A stretch of 64,000 nucleotides of DNA. Source: Planctomycetaceae bacterium. Lineage in GTDB: Bacteria > Planctomycetota > Planctomycetia > Planctomycetales > Planctomycetaceae. A model generated the notes under the pieces. The model made no database searches and was not told the DNA's origin. It saw only the letters and a program-made list of their open reading frames with translations. The position numbers and the translations under genes were made by a program. Shown here in pieces: positions 9,069 to 17,825 of this stretch (its first letter is position 1; each line of letters opens with the position of its first letter). Location: the NCBI GenBank assembly GCA_028284485.1, contig JANQRQ010000226.1:16203-80202 (forward strand). Reading direction: 5' to 3'.

Positions 9069-10475
9069 ATGAGCCGTCGCACCACTCCCCATCAAACGTC
9101 AGTCAACCGGCGCCATTTCATGCAAGGAAGTGCCGCAACATTTTTGACGGCTGCTTCCTATCAACGAGTCCTCGGAGCCAACGAACGGATCGGTGTCGGA
9201 TTCATCGGTTACGGACTGATTGGAAAGCGGCACGTAATCGACTTTCAAGAACAGCCTGACGTTAATATGGCTGCAATTGCCGAGGCCCATCATGGGCGCC
9301 TCGCCGAAGCAGCCGATTTCATCGGCGGAAACGTCAAACCGTATGAAGATTTTCGCAAGCTACTCGACGACAGCAACGTTCACGCGGTTGTCGTCTCAAC
9401 CCCCGACCATTGGCACGCGCCGATGACGATGCTGGCCTGCGCCGCAGGAAAAGATGTTTATGTCGAAAAGCCGCTCACATTGTTTGTCCACGAAGGTCGC
9501 TGGATGGTCGACATTGCCAACCATTACGAGCGCGTTGTGCAGGTCGGTACGCAACAACGTTCCGGTCCTCACTATCGACAAGCCAATGAGCTAATTCGCT
9601 CGGGTGCTATTGGGGATGTTGTTTCCGTCAGCATGGGAGCGTTCCGCAACATTATGCCGGGTTATGGCAGCCCCGCCGATGGTTCCCCTCCAGCCGAGTT
9701 CGACTACGACATGTGGTTGGGCCCTGCTCCGTTAAGGCCGTACAATGCCAATCGGGGAATCTATCATTTTCGCTGGTTCTGGGATTATTCCGGCGGGCAG
9801 ATGACCAATCTTGGACAGCATTCGCTGGATATCGTGCATTGGATTCTCGAAGCAAATCAGCCGCTCGCGGTAAGCAGCGCAGGTGGCAGATTTTGCTTGC
9901 AGGATAACGGTGAGACCCCCGATACGCAGGATGCCATTATGGAGTATCCGGGATGGACCGCGACCTGGTCGCATCGCGAAGGCAGCCGGGGCCGATCCGA
10001 AACCGGCGGACTCGATTTTCACGGAACGCGGGGGAGCTTGAAGATCTCGCGCGGTGGATTCCAAATTACTGCCGATCGTCGCGTTCATCCTTCAAACACC
10101 GTCCCGCAATTCACGGGTGCTCATCCGGTCGGTGGTCCCCAAGCAGTCGCAGAACCGGCCGGCGAACGAACGTGGACGAAGCCGATGACCAACGACAACG
10201 GGGATTCACGAGAACAATTCAAGTTGCACGTGCGAAATTTCCTCGATTGCATGCGAACGCGCCAGCAGCCCGTCTCCGAATTGGAAAGCGGACACCGCGT
10301 GGCAACCGTTTGCCACCTTTCGAATCTCTCGTTGAGGCTGGGACGAAAACTCCGTTGGGACTTTGAAAACGAAACGATCATCGACGATCCGGAAGCGGCG
10401 GCCCTGCTCTCTCGACCGTACCGCGCACCTTGGGACGCGGAGTTGCGAGGGATTGGAGTGCCGACAACTTCGTGA
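9069..10475 (+). CDS. Tat-exported Gfo/Idh/MocA family oxidoreductase
   Basis: 468 aa. The N-terminus has a twin-arginine signal (VNRRHFMQGSAATFLTAA), followed by the Rossmann NAD(P)-binding motif (IGVGFIGYGLIGKRH), with the glycine pattern relaxed at the third position. VVVSTPDHWHAPMTMLACAAGKDVYVEKPL contains the EKP motif that places the catalytic lysine in this family. The C-terminal alpha/beta domain includes GGQMTNLGQHSLDIVHWIL and a Trp/Asp-rich active-site region. Such exported enzymes with bound nucleotide act on sugars or sugar-like compounds; the substrate is unknown. It is divergent from the degenerate bEBP-like regulator and convergent with folK (10-bp gap). Confidence 0.93.
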   Translation: MSRRTTPHQTSVNRRHFMQGSAATFLTAASYQRVLGANERIGVGFIGYGLIGKRHVIDFQEQPDVNMAAIAEAHHGRLAEAADFIGGNVKPYEDFRKLLDDSNVHAVVVSTPDHWHAPMTMLACAAGKDVYVEKPLTLFVHEGRWMVDIANHYERVVQVGTQQRSGPHYRQANELIRSGAIGDVVSVSMGAFRNIMPGYGSPADGSPPAEFDYDMWLGPAPLRPYNANRGIYHFRWFWDYSGGQMTNLGQHSLDIVHWILEANQPLAVSSAGGRFCLQDNGETPDTQDAIMEYPGWTATWSHREGSRGRSETGGLDFHGTRGSLKISRGGFQITADRRVHPSNTVPQFTGAHPVGGPQAVAEPAGERTWTKPMTNDNGDSREQFKLHVRNFLDCMRTRQQPVSELESGHRVATVCHLSNLSLRLGRKLRWDFENETIIDDPEAAALLSRPYRAPWDAELRGIGVPTTS

Positions 10476-10485
10476 AGGACAACGA

Positions 10486-11061
10486 TTACGGCCCTGCCAA
10501 GCAAACATCCGCCCTCAAGCGCATGGTTGGCCCCAGTTTGCGAGCCTCTTCGGCGATCGCGCGCAGCGTTCGACCATTGACCGGGTGGACATACTCGGGA
10601 TCGAGTTCCGCCAGCGGGACTGCCACAAACGGACGGGTGACAATTTCCGCGTCGGGAATTTGCAATCCGTCGCCATCGATGATCTCAGAGTTGAACAGCG
10701 AAATATCGAGATCGATCGTACGCGGACCGTTGGGATTCGCCGGATCGCGCTGCCGCTTTAGTTCACGTTCGATCGCCGCAATGGCGGTGCGCCGTAGCTC
10801 AACTGCGGAAAGTTCCGTTTCCAGCAACACAGCAGCGTTTAAGAAATTCGGTTGATCATCGAACCCGACCGGGGCACTTTCCCAGACTTGAGAGACTGCT
10901 TGAATCGCGCCGTATCGGGTGAGTGCAACGTACGCCGCCGGCAAATTGGCCTCGGGCGCGATATTTGATCCGAGCGAAATATACGCGTAGTTCCAGCGAG
11001 CCGCAGAATTATGCGAACTGAAACTTCGCAGGTTTTTGGTCTGCCCGTTCTGCTCAGCCAT
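10486..11061 (-). CDS. folK: 2-amino-4-hydroxy-6-hydroxymethyldihydropteridine pyrophosphokinase
   Basis: 191 aa. Transfers pyrophosphate from ATP to 6-hydroxymethyl-dihydropterin in folate synthesis. Family landmarks: AYISLGSNIAPEANL (N-terminal strand and glycine), PVGFDDQPNFLNAAVLLET, and the signature NPNGPRTIDLDISLFNSEII with RPFVAVPLAEL downstream. I take the start at ATG 11061, ten bases after the folB stop, rather than the longer in-frame ATG at 11169 that would overlap folB; about 25 residues still precede the conserved core, so the true start could be slightly later. It forms a folB-folK operon. Confidence 0.92.
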   Translation of the reverse strand: MAEQNGQTKNLRSFSSHNSAARWNYAYISLGSNIAPEANLPAAYVALTRYGAIQAVSQVWESAPVGFDDQPNFLNAAVLLETELSAVELRRTAIAAIERELKRQRDPANPNGPRTIDLDISLFNSEIIDGDGLQIPDAEIVTRPFVAVPLAELDPEYVHPVNGRTLRAIAEEARKLGPTMRLRADVCLAGP

Positions 11062-11071
11062 GTCGAGCCAA

Positions 11072-11449
11072 TTACGAACCTCCGCCCAGGGAATCGCCTC
11101 TGTCCCGTTCGATCGCAATTCCCACAGACCGGGCGAACCGTAATGCCCCTGGTTTTTCGACGCTGACACGCACTCGTTTTACACGTTCGTCGGTCATGCA
11201 GCACTTCGCAATTTCTTCGGCGAGAGCTTCCACCAAATGAAACCGAGAATTCTCGACAAAGTCGATGATGTTTTTGGTAATCGTGCGGTAGTTGACGGCG
11301 TCGCTGATATCGTCGGTCTCTGCAGCTCGGCGTGTGTCGGTGAACAGAATCACGTTAATCAGCGTGTCCTGCCGATTGTTCCGTTCATCTTCGTTGATCC
11401 CAATGATCGTTCGTACGAGAAGATCCTTGATTTCAATTCGGTCAAGCAT
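11072..11449 (-). CDS. folB: Dihydroneopterin aldolase
   Basis: 125 aa, normal length for FolB. It cleaves 7,8-dihydroneopterin to 6-hydroxymethyl-dihydropterin and glycolaldehyde, the step before FolK. Visible motifs: DRIEIKDLLVRTIIGINEDER, the conserved strand DTLINVILFTDTRRAAETDDISDAVNY, then the helix HLVEALAEEIAKCCM and VRVSVEKPGALRFARSVGI. ATG 11449 gives the canonical N-terminus; a GTG at 11461 is an alternative. Ten bases separate its stop from the folK start, so the two are almost certainly one operon. Confidence 0.92.
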   Translation of the reverse strand: MLDRIEIKDLLVRTIIGINEDERNNRQDTLINVILFTDTRRAAETDDISDAVNYRTITKNIIDFVENSRFHLVEALAEEIAKCCMTDERVKRVRVSVEKPGALRFARSVGIAIERDRGDSLGGGS

Positions 11450-11461
11450 AACGATAAGCAC

Positions 11462-11776
11462 TCACAATCGACTGACGAGGGCCTTTCCAGTAAACCGTCG
11501 TCTCAATGACGGCTGAACTCCCGAATCTGCCGGCAACACACGATTAACGGCTCTTCAAGGCTTGATTTGATAAAGGAATTCAAGTCGAACGCCAATTGAC
11601 AAACAAGGCTTTTCTGAAAATATCTTGCCGAACAGCATTATTGCTAAATTCGATTGTAGGACTCGGCTGCAGCACTGACCACAGAAAACCTCAATCTCAA
11701 CACCAACAAGACTGCTGCCGTCGAGCCGGACAAGCTCTCTCTTTAATCGGAATGAAAAGCACTCAGCAAATCAATT
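11462..11776. other. Intergenic region without a supported gene
   Basis: Divergent spacer between folB and the cupin gene. A TTG-initiated frame at 11596-11784 has a hydrophobic stretch ending in GLGCS that looks like a lipobox, but it lacks a ribosome-binding site and ends inside the next gene, so I do not call it. No repeat or clear promoter stands out. Confidence 0.5.
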
Positions 11777-12052
11777 ATGGTTGACCAACAAAGCATTTCT
11801 GACAGCTGGGCCGAGCGTGGATTCAGTTGCGACTCGTGGACAGACCCACCCGGTCAACGCTGGGAGGCTTTCACACATGCGACCGATGAAGTTGTCGTGG
11901 TGATGGAGGGAACGATGGAGTTCGAAGTCGATGGCGAGATTCTCCATCCCGCCATTGGCGAAGAGATACTGATTCCGGCGAAGACTTTGCATTCCGCACG
12001 CAATATCGGATCAACCACCGCGCGCTGGCTGTACGGTTACAAGCACGGTTAA
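11777..12052 (+). CDS. Small single-domain cupin protein
   Basis: 91 aa. One conserved cupin barrel: motif 1 is reduced (THATDEVVVVMEGTMEFEVDG) and motif 2 is GEEILIPAKTLHSARNIG, with the His of HSARN as a metal-ligand candidate and a basic C-terminus (WLYGYKHG). The usual HxH of motif 1 is only partly present, so metal binding is uncertain. Small cupins of this type are often regulatory or sugar/auxin-like ligand binders; function cannot be fixed. Confidence 0.85.
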   Translation: MVDQQSISDSWAERGFSCDSWTDPPGQRWEAFTHATDEVVVVMEGTMEFEVDGEILHPAIGEEILIPAKTLHSARNIGSTTARWLYGYKHG

Positions 12053-12215
12053 AGCGTATAACGCTGCCTTGTGGCCGCGAGAATTGCGCTTTGTTCAATG
12101 ATCGCCGGTTCCCACGAGCCAGAAACGCCCACAAACAAGAGAAATCCACTCTAGTAATTGCAGGACACGCCACTTGCGAATGATTTGGTTTGCGTGGTTC
12201 GTCTCATCTCAGTGC

Positions 12216-12254
12216 AAAAAGAAAAGGGCCGGCAGCGCTATTCGCGTGCCGACC
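12216..12254 (-). terminator. Rho-independent terminator downstream of the Gfo/Idh/MocA gene
   Basis: Read on the minus strand: GTCGGCACGC - GAATA - GCG C TGCCGGC, a 7-bp stem extended by CGC/GCG, followed by CCTTTTCTTTTTG. It lies about 75 bp after the stop at 12328. Confidence 0.75.
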
Positions 12255-12327
12255 CAAGTCGTTTCTTGTTGATCTCGATGAAACGGTCAAACCATTTGGC
12301 GAGTCCGTCAATCGATTCTGTTCACGA

Positions 12328-13653
12328 TTAAACGGCCTTAAAAATGCCAGGTGTCGGAATCGCATAAGCGCCGTTGGCATCCGGCAGGCTTGGCGGATTG
12401 GCATCCCAGGCGAACTTTTCGGGCATAATGCTGATGTCCGAATTCAGGGCCTCTTCAAACGTGACCTCCTTACCGGAGTAAGTAACCAATCGGCCGAGAA
12501 TGGCGGTCATCGTACTCAAAGCGCCGTTTTCGCCTTCGTTGTACGAATGGCCGGCACGAATCGCCGCGAACAAATCATCGTGTTCCTGCTGGTAAGGATC
12601 GATTTTCTTTTCGCGGTATCGCCATTTGTCGTCGCCGGAAGTAATGCTGGCGCCACTGATATTGGCAACACCCTTGGAACCGTGCGCGTATTCAGAAACG
12701 CTGTTCCAAACGTTGCGAATATGGCGGCACTCGCTGAACATCGGCGTGCCGTCTTCGTACTCATACTGCACGGCGAAATGGTCAAAAATTTCGCCGTACT
12801 TGGGATCCGTTCGAACTTGACGTCCACCCATTCCGCGGGCCTTCACCGGGTAACCATCCATCACCCAGTTACAAACGTCGAGGTTATGAATGTGTTGCTC
12901 GACAATGTGGTCACCACACAGCCATGTGTAGTAGTACCAGTTGCGCATCTGGTACTCCATTTCGGAGCTGACTTCGTCGCGTGACTTACGAGGATCCCAA
13001 ACACCGCCACCATTCCAATAGCAACGAAGTGCAATGACGTCGCCGATGGCACCATCTTTGATTCGCTTCATCGTTTCGAGATAGGTGTTCTGGTGGTGAC
13101 GTTGGAGTCCAACGCCGACGGCCAAATTCTGCTCTTTTGCGGCACGAACCGAATTCAGCACTTGCCGAACGCCGGGGGCGTCGACGGCAACCGGCTTCTC
13201 CATAAACACATGCTTGCCGGCATTGATGGCCGCTTCAAAATGAATTGGGCGAAATCCCGGAGGTGTCGACAGAATGACCAGATCGACATCGCTGGCCAGG
13301 ACCTTTTGGTAAGCATCGAAGCCAGTGAATTTGTGATCATCATCGACCTTTACGCGATCGCTCTTGTCGCCAAGGCTCTTGCTAATTGCTTGCAGGCCTT
13401 CATCGAGACGATCACCGAAAGCATCTGCGACTGCGACCAACTCCACCGGACCTTCGGTCGACAGGGCTTGCCGGGCAGCGCCTCGGCCACGGCCACCGGC
13501 ACCAATCAAACCGACTCGAATCGTGTCGTTGCTACCCGCGAAAGCACCGGAAGCAACATTCAGGCTTCCCAGCACACCGGCACCCAGAGCCGCCGCAGTT
13601 GAACCTTTCAGAAAATCCCGACGTGACGCTGAGTGGCTGATGTTTTCTTTCAT
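12328..13653 (-). CDS. Tat-exported Gfo/Idh/MocA family oxidoreductase
   Basis: 441 aa. Starts at ATG 13653, with GGAG eight bases upstream. Tat signal SRRDFLKGSTAAALGAG, then the Rossmann motif IRVGLIGAGGRGRGAARQ (GxGxxG-like), the EKP motif (HVFMEKPVAVDAPG) and a C-terminal sugar dehydrogenase-like domain rich in aromatic and His residues (YYYTWLCGDHIVEQHIHNLDVCNWVMDGYP). It is one of two Tat-type members of the family in the window; the two are only distantly similar. Terminated by the hairpin at 12216-12254. Probably a periplasmic nucleotide-dependent oxidoreductase acting on a carbohydrate; substrate unknown. Confidence 0.94.
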   Translation of the reverse strand: MKENISHSASRRDFLKGSTAAALGAGVLGSLNVASGAFAGSNDTIRVGLIGAGGRGRGAARQALSTEGPVELVAVADAFGDRLDEGLQAISKSLGDKSDRVKVDDDHKFTGFDAYQKVLASDVDLVILSTPPGFRPIHFEAAINAGKHVFMEKPVAVDAPGVRQVLNSVRAAKEQNLAVGVGLQRHHQNTYLETMKRIKDGAIGDVIALRCYWNGGGVWDPRKSRDEVSSEMEYQMRNWYYYTWLCGDHIVEQHIHNLDVCNWVMDGYPVKARGMGGRQVRTDPKYGEIFDHFAVQYEYEDGTPMFSECRHIRNVWNSVSEYAHGSKGVANISGASITSGDDKWRYREKKIDPYQQEHDDLFAAIRAGHSYNEGENGALSTMTAILGRLVTYSGKEVTFEEALNSDISIMPEKFAWDANPPSLPDANGAYAIPTPGIFKAV

Positions 13654-13862
13654 GGAAAGCTCTCCGTTCGAATGGACGTGACAGTATGTTGACTTCGATT
13701 GAAAAAAGGCATTTGGCTCGGCCCGATCAGGTCGGACACGAACATTTCAGGTGACTAATCGACCAGTGTAGATAGTTTGGGCGCATCGACGCCGAAAACT
13801 CAATCCCCGGAATACAAAAAGTGGACAAAACCAGTGAACAAATCCACCATCAGAGGACCAAA

Positions 13863-14918
13863 TCAGTCGTCGTTTGTGACATCTTCGGCATCGAGTTTGA
13901 GTTTTTCACGAGTCGCCTTATCTGGAACGTTTAGGGGGCGAATCACCCGAAAGCCGACGTGGATCGCGTCTGTGTGATACCAAATACTTTTGGGAATTTG
14001 CGGATCCTGTAACTTCCATTCGTCGCTCGATTCAAATCGGGCTGAGCTGCGCAGTCCGTCGGGGTCGTCGTCCCAAGAACCGCCGCGCACAATTCTCGGA
14101 TATAACGTGGTCGGGACGGCCACGGGACTTTCAACGGTTTGGCCCTTCGGGTACTTGCTGTATTGTTCGGGAATGTATTGGTCGAGGACCCATTCCGAAA
14201 CGTTGCCATGCATGTCGTACAACCCCCAGGGATTCGGCTTCTTTTGGCCGACCTTTTGATACTGATCGTCGGCATTGTCGTAGTGCCAGCCGAAATCATC
14301 GAGGTCGCCCGGATCATCACCGAATGAGTAAGCGGTAGTCGTCCCAGCCCGGCAGGCGTATTCCCACTCGGCTTCGGTCGGCAGACGATAGTAATGGCCC
14401 GTTTTCGCGGAAAGCCAGCGGCAATACATCTTCGCGGCTAATTGCGTCATGCAGATCGCCGGATAGTCATCGTGGCCCATCCCGAATGTCATGTCAGTGT
14501 ATGGTTTGGTCGGACGGGTAACAGCATCGGCCACCACATCGAGTTCGGTCGGTTCGAGTTGGGCAATTTCCCGGCGTTGAATATCGAGATTGAAACTCCA
14601 AATATCGTATTCGTCCCAAGTCACCTCATGCTTGCCCATCCAAAATGGCTCGATGCGGACTTTCACTTGAGGACCTTCATCGTCGTTGCGGTCCTCTTCG
14701 TCTTCCGGGCTACCCATCATGAATTCACCACCAGGGATGGGCACCATATCAAATGTCACGTCGGTACCGCCGATCTCCTCGGTGTACGGCTTCATCTCTG
14801 CGGCAGACTTCGCTTCGGCGTCATCACCCCGAACGGAACCTGCAAGCATTACCAAAGCAAGCGGCACGAGCAAAGCGGGCACTTGCCAAACGACAACACG
14901 CGTTTTTACCTTAGACAT
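13863..14918 (-). CDS. Secreted SUMF1/FGE-fold protein without the catalytic cysteines
   Basis: 351 aa. The start ATG 14918 follows GGAG at ten bases; an in-frame ATG at 15149 would overlap the divergent apbE and is rejected. A Sec signal peptide ([21 protein letters not shown]) leads to a full formylglycine-generating-enzyme-type domain: [71 protein letters not shown] and HVGFRVIR. After RGGSW, where true FGE has its redox-active cysteines, the sequence is [15 protein letters not shown] with no Cys. It is therefore not expected to mature sulfatases; it probably uses the fold for binding or hydrolysis, as many planctomycete paralogues seem to. Divergent from apbE with 59 bp between starts. 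Confidence 0.9.
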   Translation of the reverse strand: MSKVKTRVVVWQVPALLVPLALVMLAGSVRGDDAEAKSAAEMKPYTEEIGGTDVTFDMVPIPGGEFMMGSPEDEEDRNDDEGPQVKVRIEPFWMGKHEVTWDEYDIWSFNLDIQRREIAQLEPTELDVVADAVTRPTKPYTDMTFGMGHDDYPAICMTQLAAKMYCRWLSAKTGHYYRLPTEAEWEYACRAGTTTAYSFGDDPGDLDDFGWHYDNADDQYQKVGQKKPNPWGLYDMHGNVSEWVLDQYIPEQYSKYPKGQTVESPVAVPTTLYPRIVRGGSWDDDPDGLRSSARFESSDEWKLQDPQIPKSIWYHTDAIHVGFRVIRPLNVPDKATREKLKLDAEDVTNDD

Positions 14919-14977
14919 CAAGTGGGTACTCCGAAGTGGTGAATCGTTATTCGATTCAAAAGCGATGAGGATTCGAA

Positions 14978-16030
14978 ATGCCGTACGTTGCTTCTTGGTC
15001 GGGGCGAGCAGCCATGCTTGTTGTCTTCCTCTCGGTGCCGAGTATGGTGACAGCAGAGGAGACGTCGCTACGTCTGTTTCAGTACGCACAACGGCATATG
15101 GGCGTTGACTTTCGGATTTCATTATACGCAGGCAATGAGGCGCTCGCAAATCAGGCTTCCGAGGCAGCGTTCCAACGGATCAAAGTTCTTGATTCGATTA
15201 TGAGTGACTACGATTCGACTAGCGAATTGATGCGTCTTTCGAAGAGTTCGGGTTCCCGGCAAGCTTTGCGGATTAGTCCGGAATTGCAGTATGTGCTTTG
15301 CCGATCAATCGACCTTTCCCAACGTACAAACGGCGCATTTGACGTCACGGTCGGCCCTTACGTCCGACTTTGGCGTCGGGCCCGCAGGCAAAAACGCCTT
15401 CCCGACAGTGACCGACTCGCAGAGGCTGAAGAATCGGTCGGCTGGAGATTGTTGCATCTGCATTCCGGCAACTGCACGGTGTCGCTCGCAAAACCAAATA
15501 TGCGACTCGACCTGGGAGGCATCGCCAAAGGATACGCAGCCGACCAAGCGCTAGACGTGATTCGTCGAAACGGTATCAGCCGTGCTATGATTGACGCCAG
15601 TGGCGATATCGTGATGGGAGCTCCGCCACCGGGACGTCCGGGGTGGCAAATCGGCATCGCTCCACTGGAGAGCCCCGACAGCAGTCCAAGCCGCATGTTG
15701 AGCCTGCATAACTGCGCCGTCGCAACCTCGGGTGACGCCTTTCAGTATGTTGAAATCGACGGCGTGCGCTACTCCCATTTGGTGGATCCCGCGACCGGCA
15801 TCGGATTGACCGGTCGTAGCAGTGTCACCGTCGTCGCAACCGATGGAATTACAGCCGACAGCCTGGCGTCGGCCGTAAGCGTATTAGGCCCCGAGCGTGG
15901 ATTAGAGTTCATCGAGCGCCATTGTGATGCCGAAACACTGATCGTTGTTGCCGACAAGAATCGTAAGACACCGGTCGAATCCAGCGGGCTGTCGCGACTT
16001 TACAGTCCACAACTGAAAACTGAGCATTGA
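14978..16030 (+). CDS. apbE: FAD:protein FMN transferase (ApbE family)
   Basis: 350 aa. ApbE attaches FMN from FAD to a Thr/Ser of exported flavoproteins, with Mg. A signal peptide ([18 protein letters not shown]) indicates export. Core motifs: [28 protein letters not shown], the glycine-rich [34 protein letters not shown], and the late [23 protein letters not shown] with the metal-binding [17 protein letters not shown]. Length and motif order are typical. No FMN-acceptor (DGxTxAT, FMN-bind) protein was seen next to it. Convergent with the SLC13-type transporter (15 bp between stops). Confidence 0.93.
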   Translation: MPYVASWSGRAAMLVVFLSVPSMVTAEETSLRLFQYAQRHMGVDFRISLYAGNEALANQASEAAFQRIKVLDSIMSDYDSTSELMRLSKSSGSRQALRISPELQYVLCRSIDLSQRTNGAFDVTVGPYVRLWRRARRQKRLPDSDRLAEAEESVGWRLLHLHSGNCTVSLAKPNMRLDLGGIAKGYAADQALDVIRRNGISRAMIDASGDIVMGAPPPGRPGWQIGIAPLESPDSSPSRMLSLHNCAVATSGDAFQYVEIDGVRYSHLVDPATGIGLTGRSSVTVVATDGITADSLASAVSVLGPERGLEFIERHCDAETLIVVADKNRKTPVESSGLSRLYSPQLKTEH

Positions 16031-16045
16031 AAACCGAAAACTCGA

Positions 16046-17815
16046 TTATTCAAACGGCCATGCGATCGGTGCAATGACCATCGTAACGGCCCAGACGATC
16101 AAGCTCAGCGGACCGCCGATTCGCAAATAGTCGCTGTAACGGTATCCGCCCGGACCGTAGACCATAAGATTCGTTTGGTAACCGATCGGCGTCGCAAAGC
16201 TGGCAGCAGCCGCAATCATCACGCTGATGGCAAACGGCATGATGTTGGCATCCAAGTTCTGCGCGGTCGCTACAGCAACAGGAAAGATCAAAACTGCCGC
16301 CGCCTTGGCTGTAATGAGGTTGGTGAACACCATCGTCACAGCATAGATTGCCGCCATGGCAATCAGTGGCTCCTTGCCGGCCAGCCCAACCAATGAATTG
16401 GCGACCAAGACGGCCGCCCCGCTCTTCTCCATGCCTTGGCCAATGCCCATGCCTGCGCCCATGACGAGCAAAACACCCCAGTCGATCGAACGTTTTGCTT
16501 CAGAACCACGGCAGCAACCGGTGGCAATCATTAATCCGGCTGCCACCATGGCTGCCTTTAACATCGAAAGCAGTCCCAAAAACACGCAGAATACCATCAA
16601 CGCCAGAATCAACCGCGCCACCCATGCCAGCTCGTGCCGACGCGGTGCCGAGTCTTCCACCGCACTCACAAGGAAGAAGTCGCGGGAATTCCGCTGCAGT
16701 TCGCGAAACGAACGATGGGCTTCCAGCAGCAGTGTGTCGCCGGGCTGCAGAACAATGTCACCAATCTTTTTGTTCACACGCTGTCCGTCACGTGCAACCG
16801 CCACAACGGCTGCGCCGTAGCGTCCGCGAAATTTGGCGTCGCGAATGGTCATACCGGCAAACGGACAACTATTGGAAACGACCGCTTCAATCAAAATCCG
16901 TTCCGACCGCGGTCCATCAAGTTGAAAATGCAGATCCGTCGCCGGAATCAGCCCAGGAATATTCCGAAGTTCGACGACCGATTCCACGATGCCGACAAAA
17001 ATCAGACGGTCATTGGCCTGCAAACGCTCCTCCGACGAGACCGCCGCAAGAATGTGTCCCTGCCGATCGATCTCCATCAGATACATACCCGCAAGATGCC
17101 GCAGCCCCGCCTCTTCGATCGTCTTGTCAACCAGCGGGCTACCAGACTCGACCAACATTTCCACAGTGAATTCGCGCGGGTCGTCGAGTGGCGTAATCGC
17201 CGGCTTTCGATCAATCAGCAGCCACCGGGAACTCACGACGATGTAGATCAGGCCCAGAACCGTTGCCGGCAAGCCAACCTGCCCGATTTCGAACATCGAC
17301 AAACTGCGGCCGCTCGCTTTGACCAGCAGATCGTTCACAACCAGCGTTGTACTTGTACCGATCAGCGTGCACAGACCGCCCAAAACGGCAGAAAAACTCA
17401 ACGGTATCAACAACTTCGATACGGAAAGTTGGTACTTTTTGCACCAGTCAGAAATGACCGGCATCATCATGGCCACCACCGGCGTATTGTTGAGGAATGC
17501 GCTCGCGAAAGCCGTCGGAAACATCACGCGCGATTGCGCTCTCGAAACCGACTTCGGTTTGCCGAGCAGCATTTGACCTATGAATTCCACCGCCCCAGTC
17601 AGGCGCACCCCTTCGGCAACGACAAACAAAACGGCAACCGTAATGAGACCGGCGTTCGCGAATCCGTGGAAGGCGTCGTCGGGCTCAATCACTCCGGCTA
17701 ATAGCAATACCGTCAGGCCGGCCAGCAACACCAAGTCGGCCCCCGCGCGCAAGAACGACAGCGCCAGCACGACGCCTGTTAGCACGCTCAATGTAACTGC
17801 GATTTGCCAATCCAT
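16046..17815 (-). CDS. SLC13/DASS-type anion transporter with two RCK_C domains, likely sulfate permease
   Basis: 589 aa from ATG 17815, ten bases after the stop of the upstream gene; a longer in-frame ATG at 17881 overlaps that gene. Two membrane halves, each with several hydrophobic helices, flank a soluble centre with two TrkA-C/RCK_C domains (about 200-275 and 285-360: LVDKTIEEAGLRHLAGMYLME, GMTIRDAKFRGRYGAAVVAVARDG). The SNTP-like motif NNTPVVAMMMPVI and GTSTTLVVNDLL in the first half and the inverted-repeat partner NLITAKAAAVLIFP/ATPIGYQTNLMVYGPGGY in the second match the DASS core. This layout is that of bacterial and algal SLC13 sulfate transporters. The preceding CysQ-like gene agrees with sulfate uptake, an inference that needs assay. 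Confidence 0.88.
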   Translation of the reverse strand: MDWQIAVTLSVLTGVVLALSFLRAGADLVLLAGLTVLLLAGVIEPDDAFHGFANAGLITVAVLFVVAEGVRLTGAVEFIGQMLLGKPKSVSRAQSRVMFPTAFASAFLNNTPVVAMMMPVISDWCKKYQLSVSKLLIPLSFSAVLGGLCTLIGTSTTLVVNDLLVKASGRSLSMFEIGQVGLPATVLGLIYIVVSSRWLLIDRKPAITPLDDPREFTVEMLVESGSPLVDKTIEEAGLRHLAGMYLMEIDRQGHILAAVSSEERLQANDRLIFVGIVESVVELRNIPGLIPATDLHFQLDGPRSERILIEAVVSNSCPFAGMTIRDAKFRGRYGAAVVAVARDGQRVNKKIGDIVLQPGDTLLLEAHRSFRELQRNSRDFFLVSAVEDSAPRRHELAWVARLILALMVFCVFLGLLSMLKAAMVAAGLMIATGCCRGSEAKRSIDWGVLLVMGAGMGIGQGMEKSGAAVLVANSLVGLAGKEPLIAMAAIYAVTMVFTNLITAKAAAVLIFPVAVATAQNLDANIMPFAISVMIAAAASFATPIGYQTNLMVYGPGGYRYSDYLRIGGPLSLIVWAVTMVIAPIAWPFE

Positions 17816-17825
17816 GACAACGCGT

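Noticed and set aside
11596..11784. TTG-initiated small lipoprotein-like frame
   Set aside because: Lipobox-like GLGCS is present, but there is no ribosome-binding site and the frame runs into the next gene.
13863..14918. Possible formylglycine-generating maturase for the sulfatase
   Set aside because: The catalytic cysteines after RGGSW are absent, so it cannot be called an FGE.
14919..15149. N-terminal extension of the SUMF1-fold gene
   Set aside because: It would overlap the apbE start region, lacks a signal peptide, and a good ribosome-binding site supports 14918.
16175..17701. Long plus-strand frames over the SLC13 gene
   Set aside because: They are reverse-strand shadows with Arg/His/Pro-rich composition typical of antisense reading.
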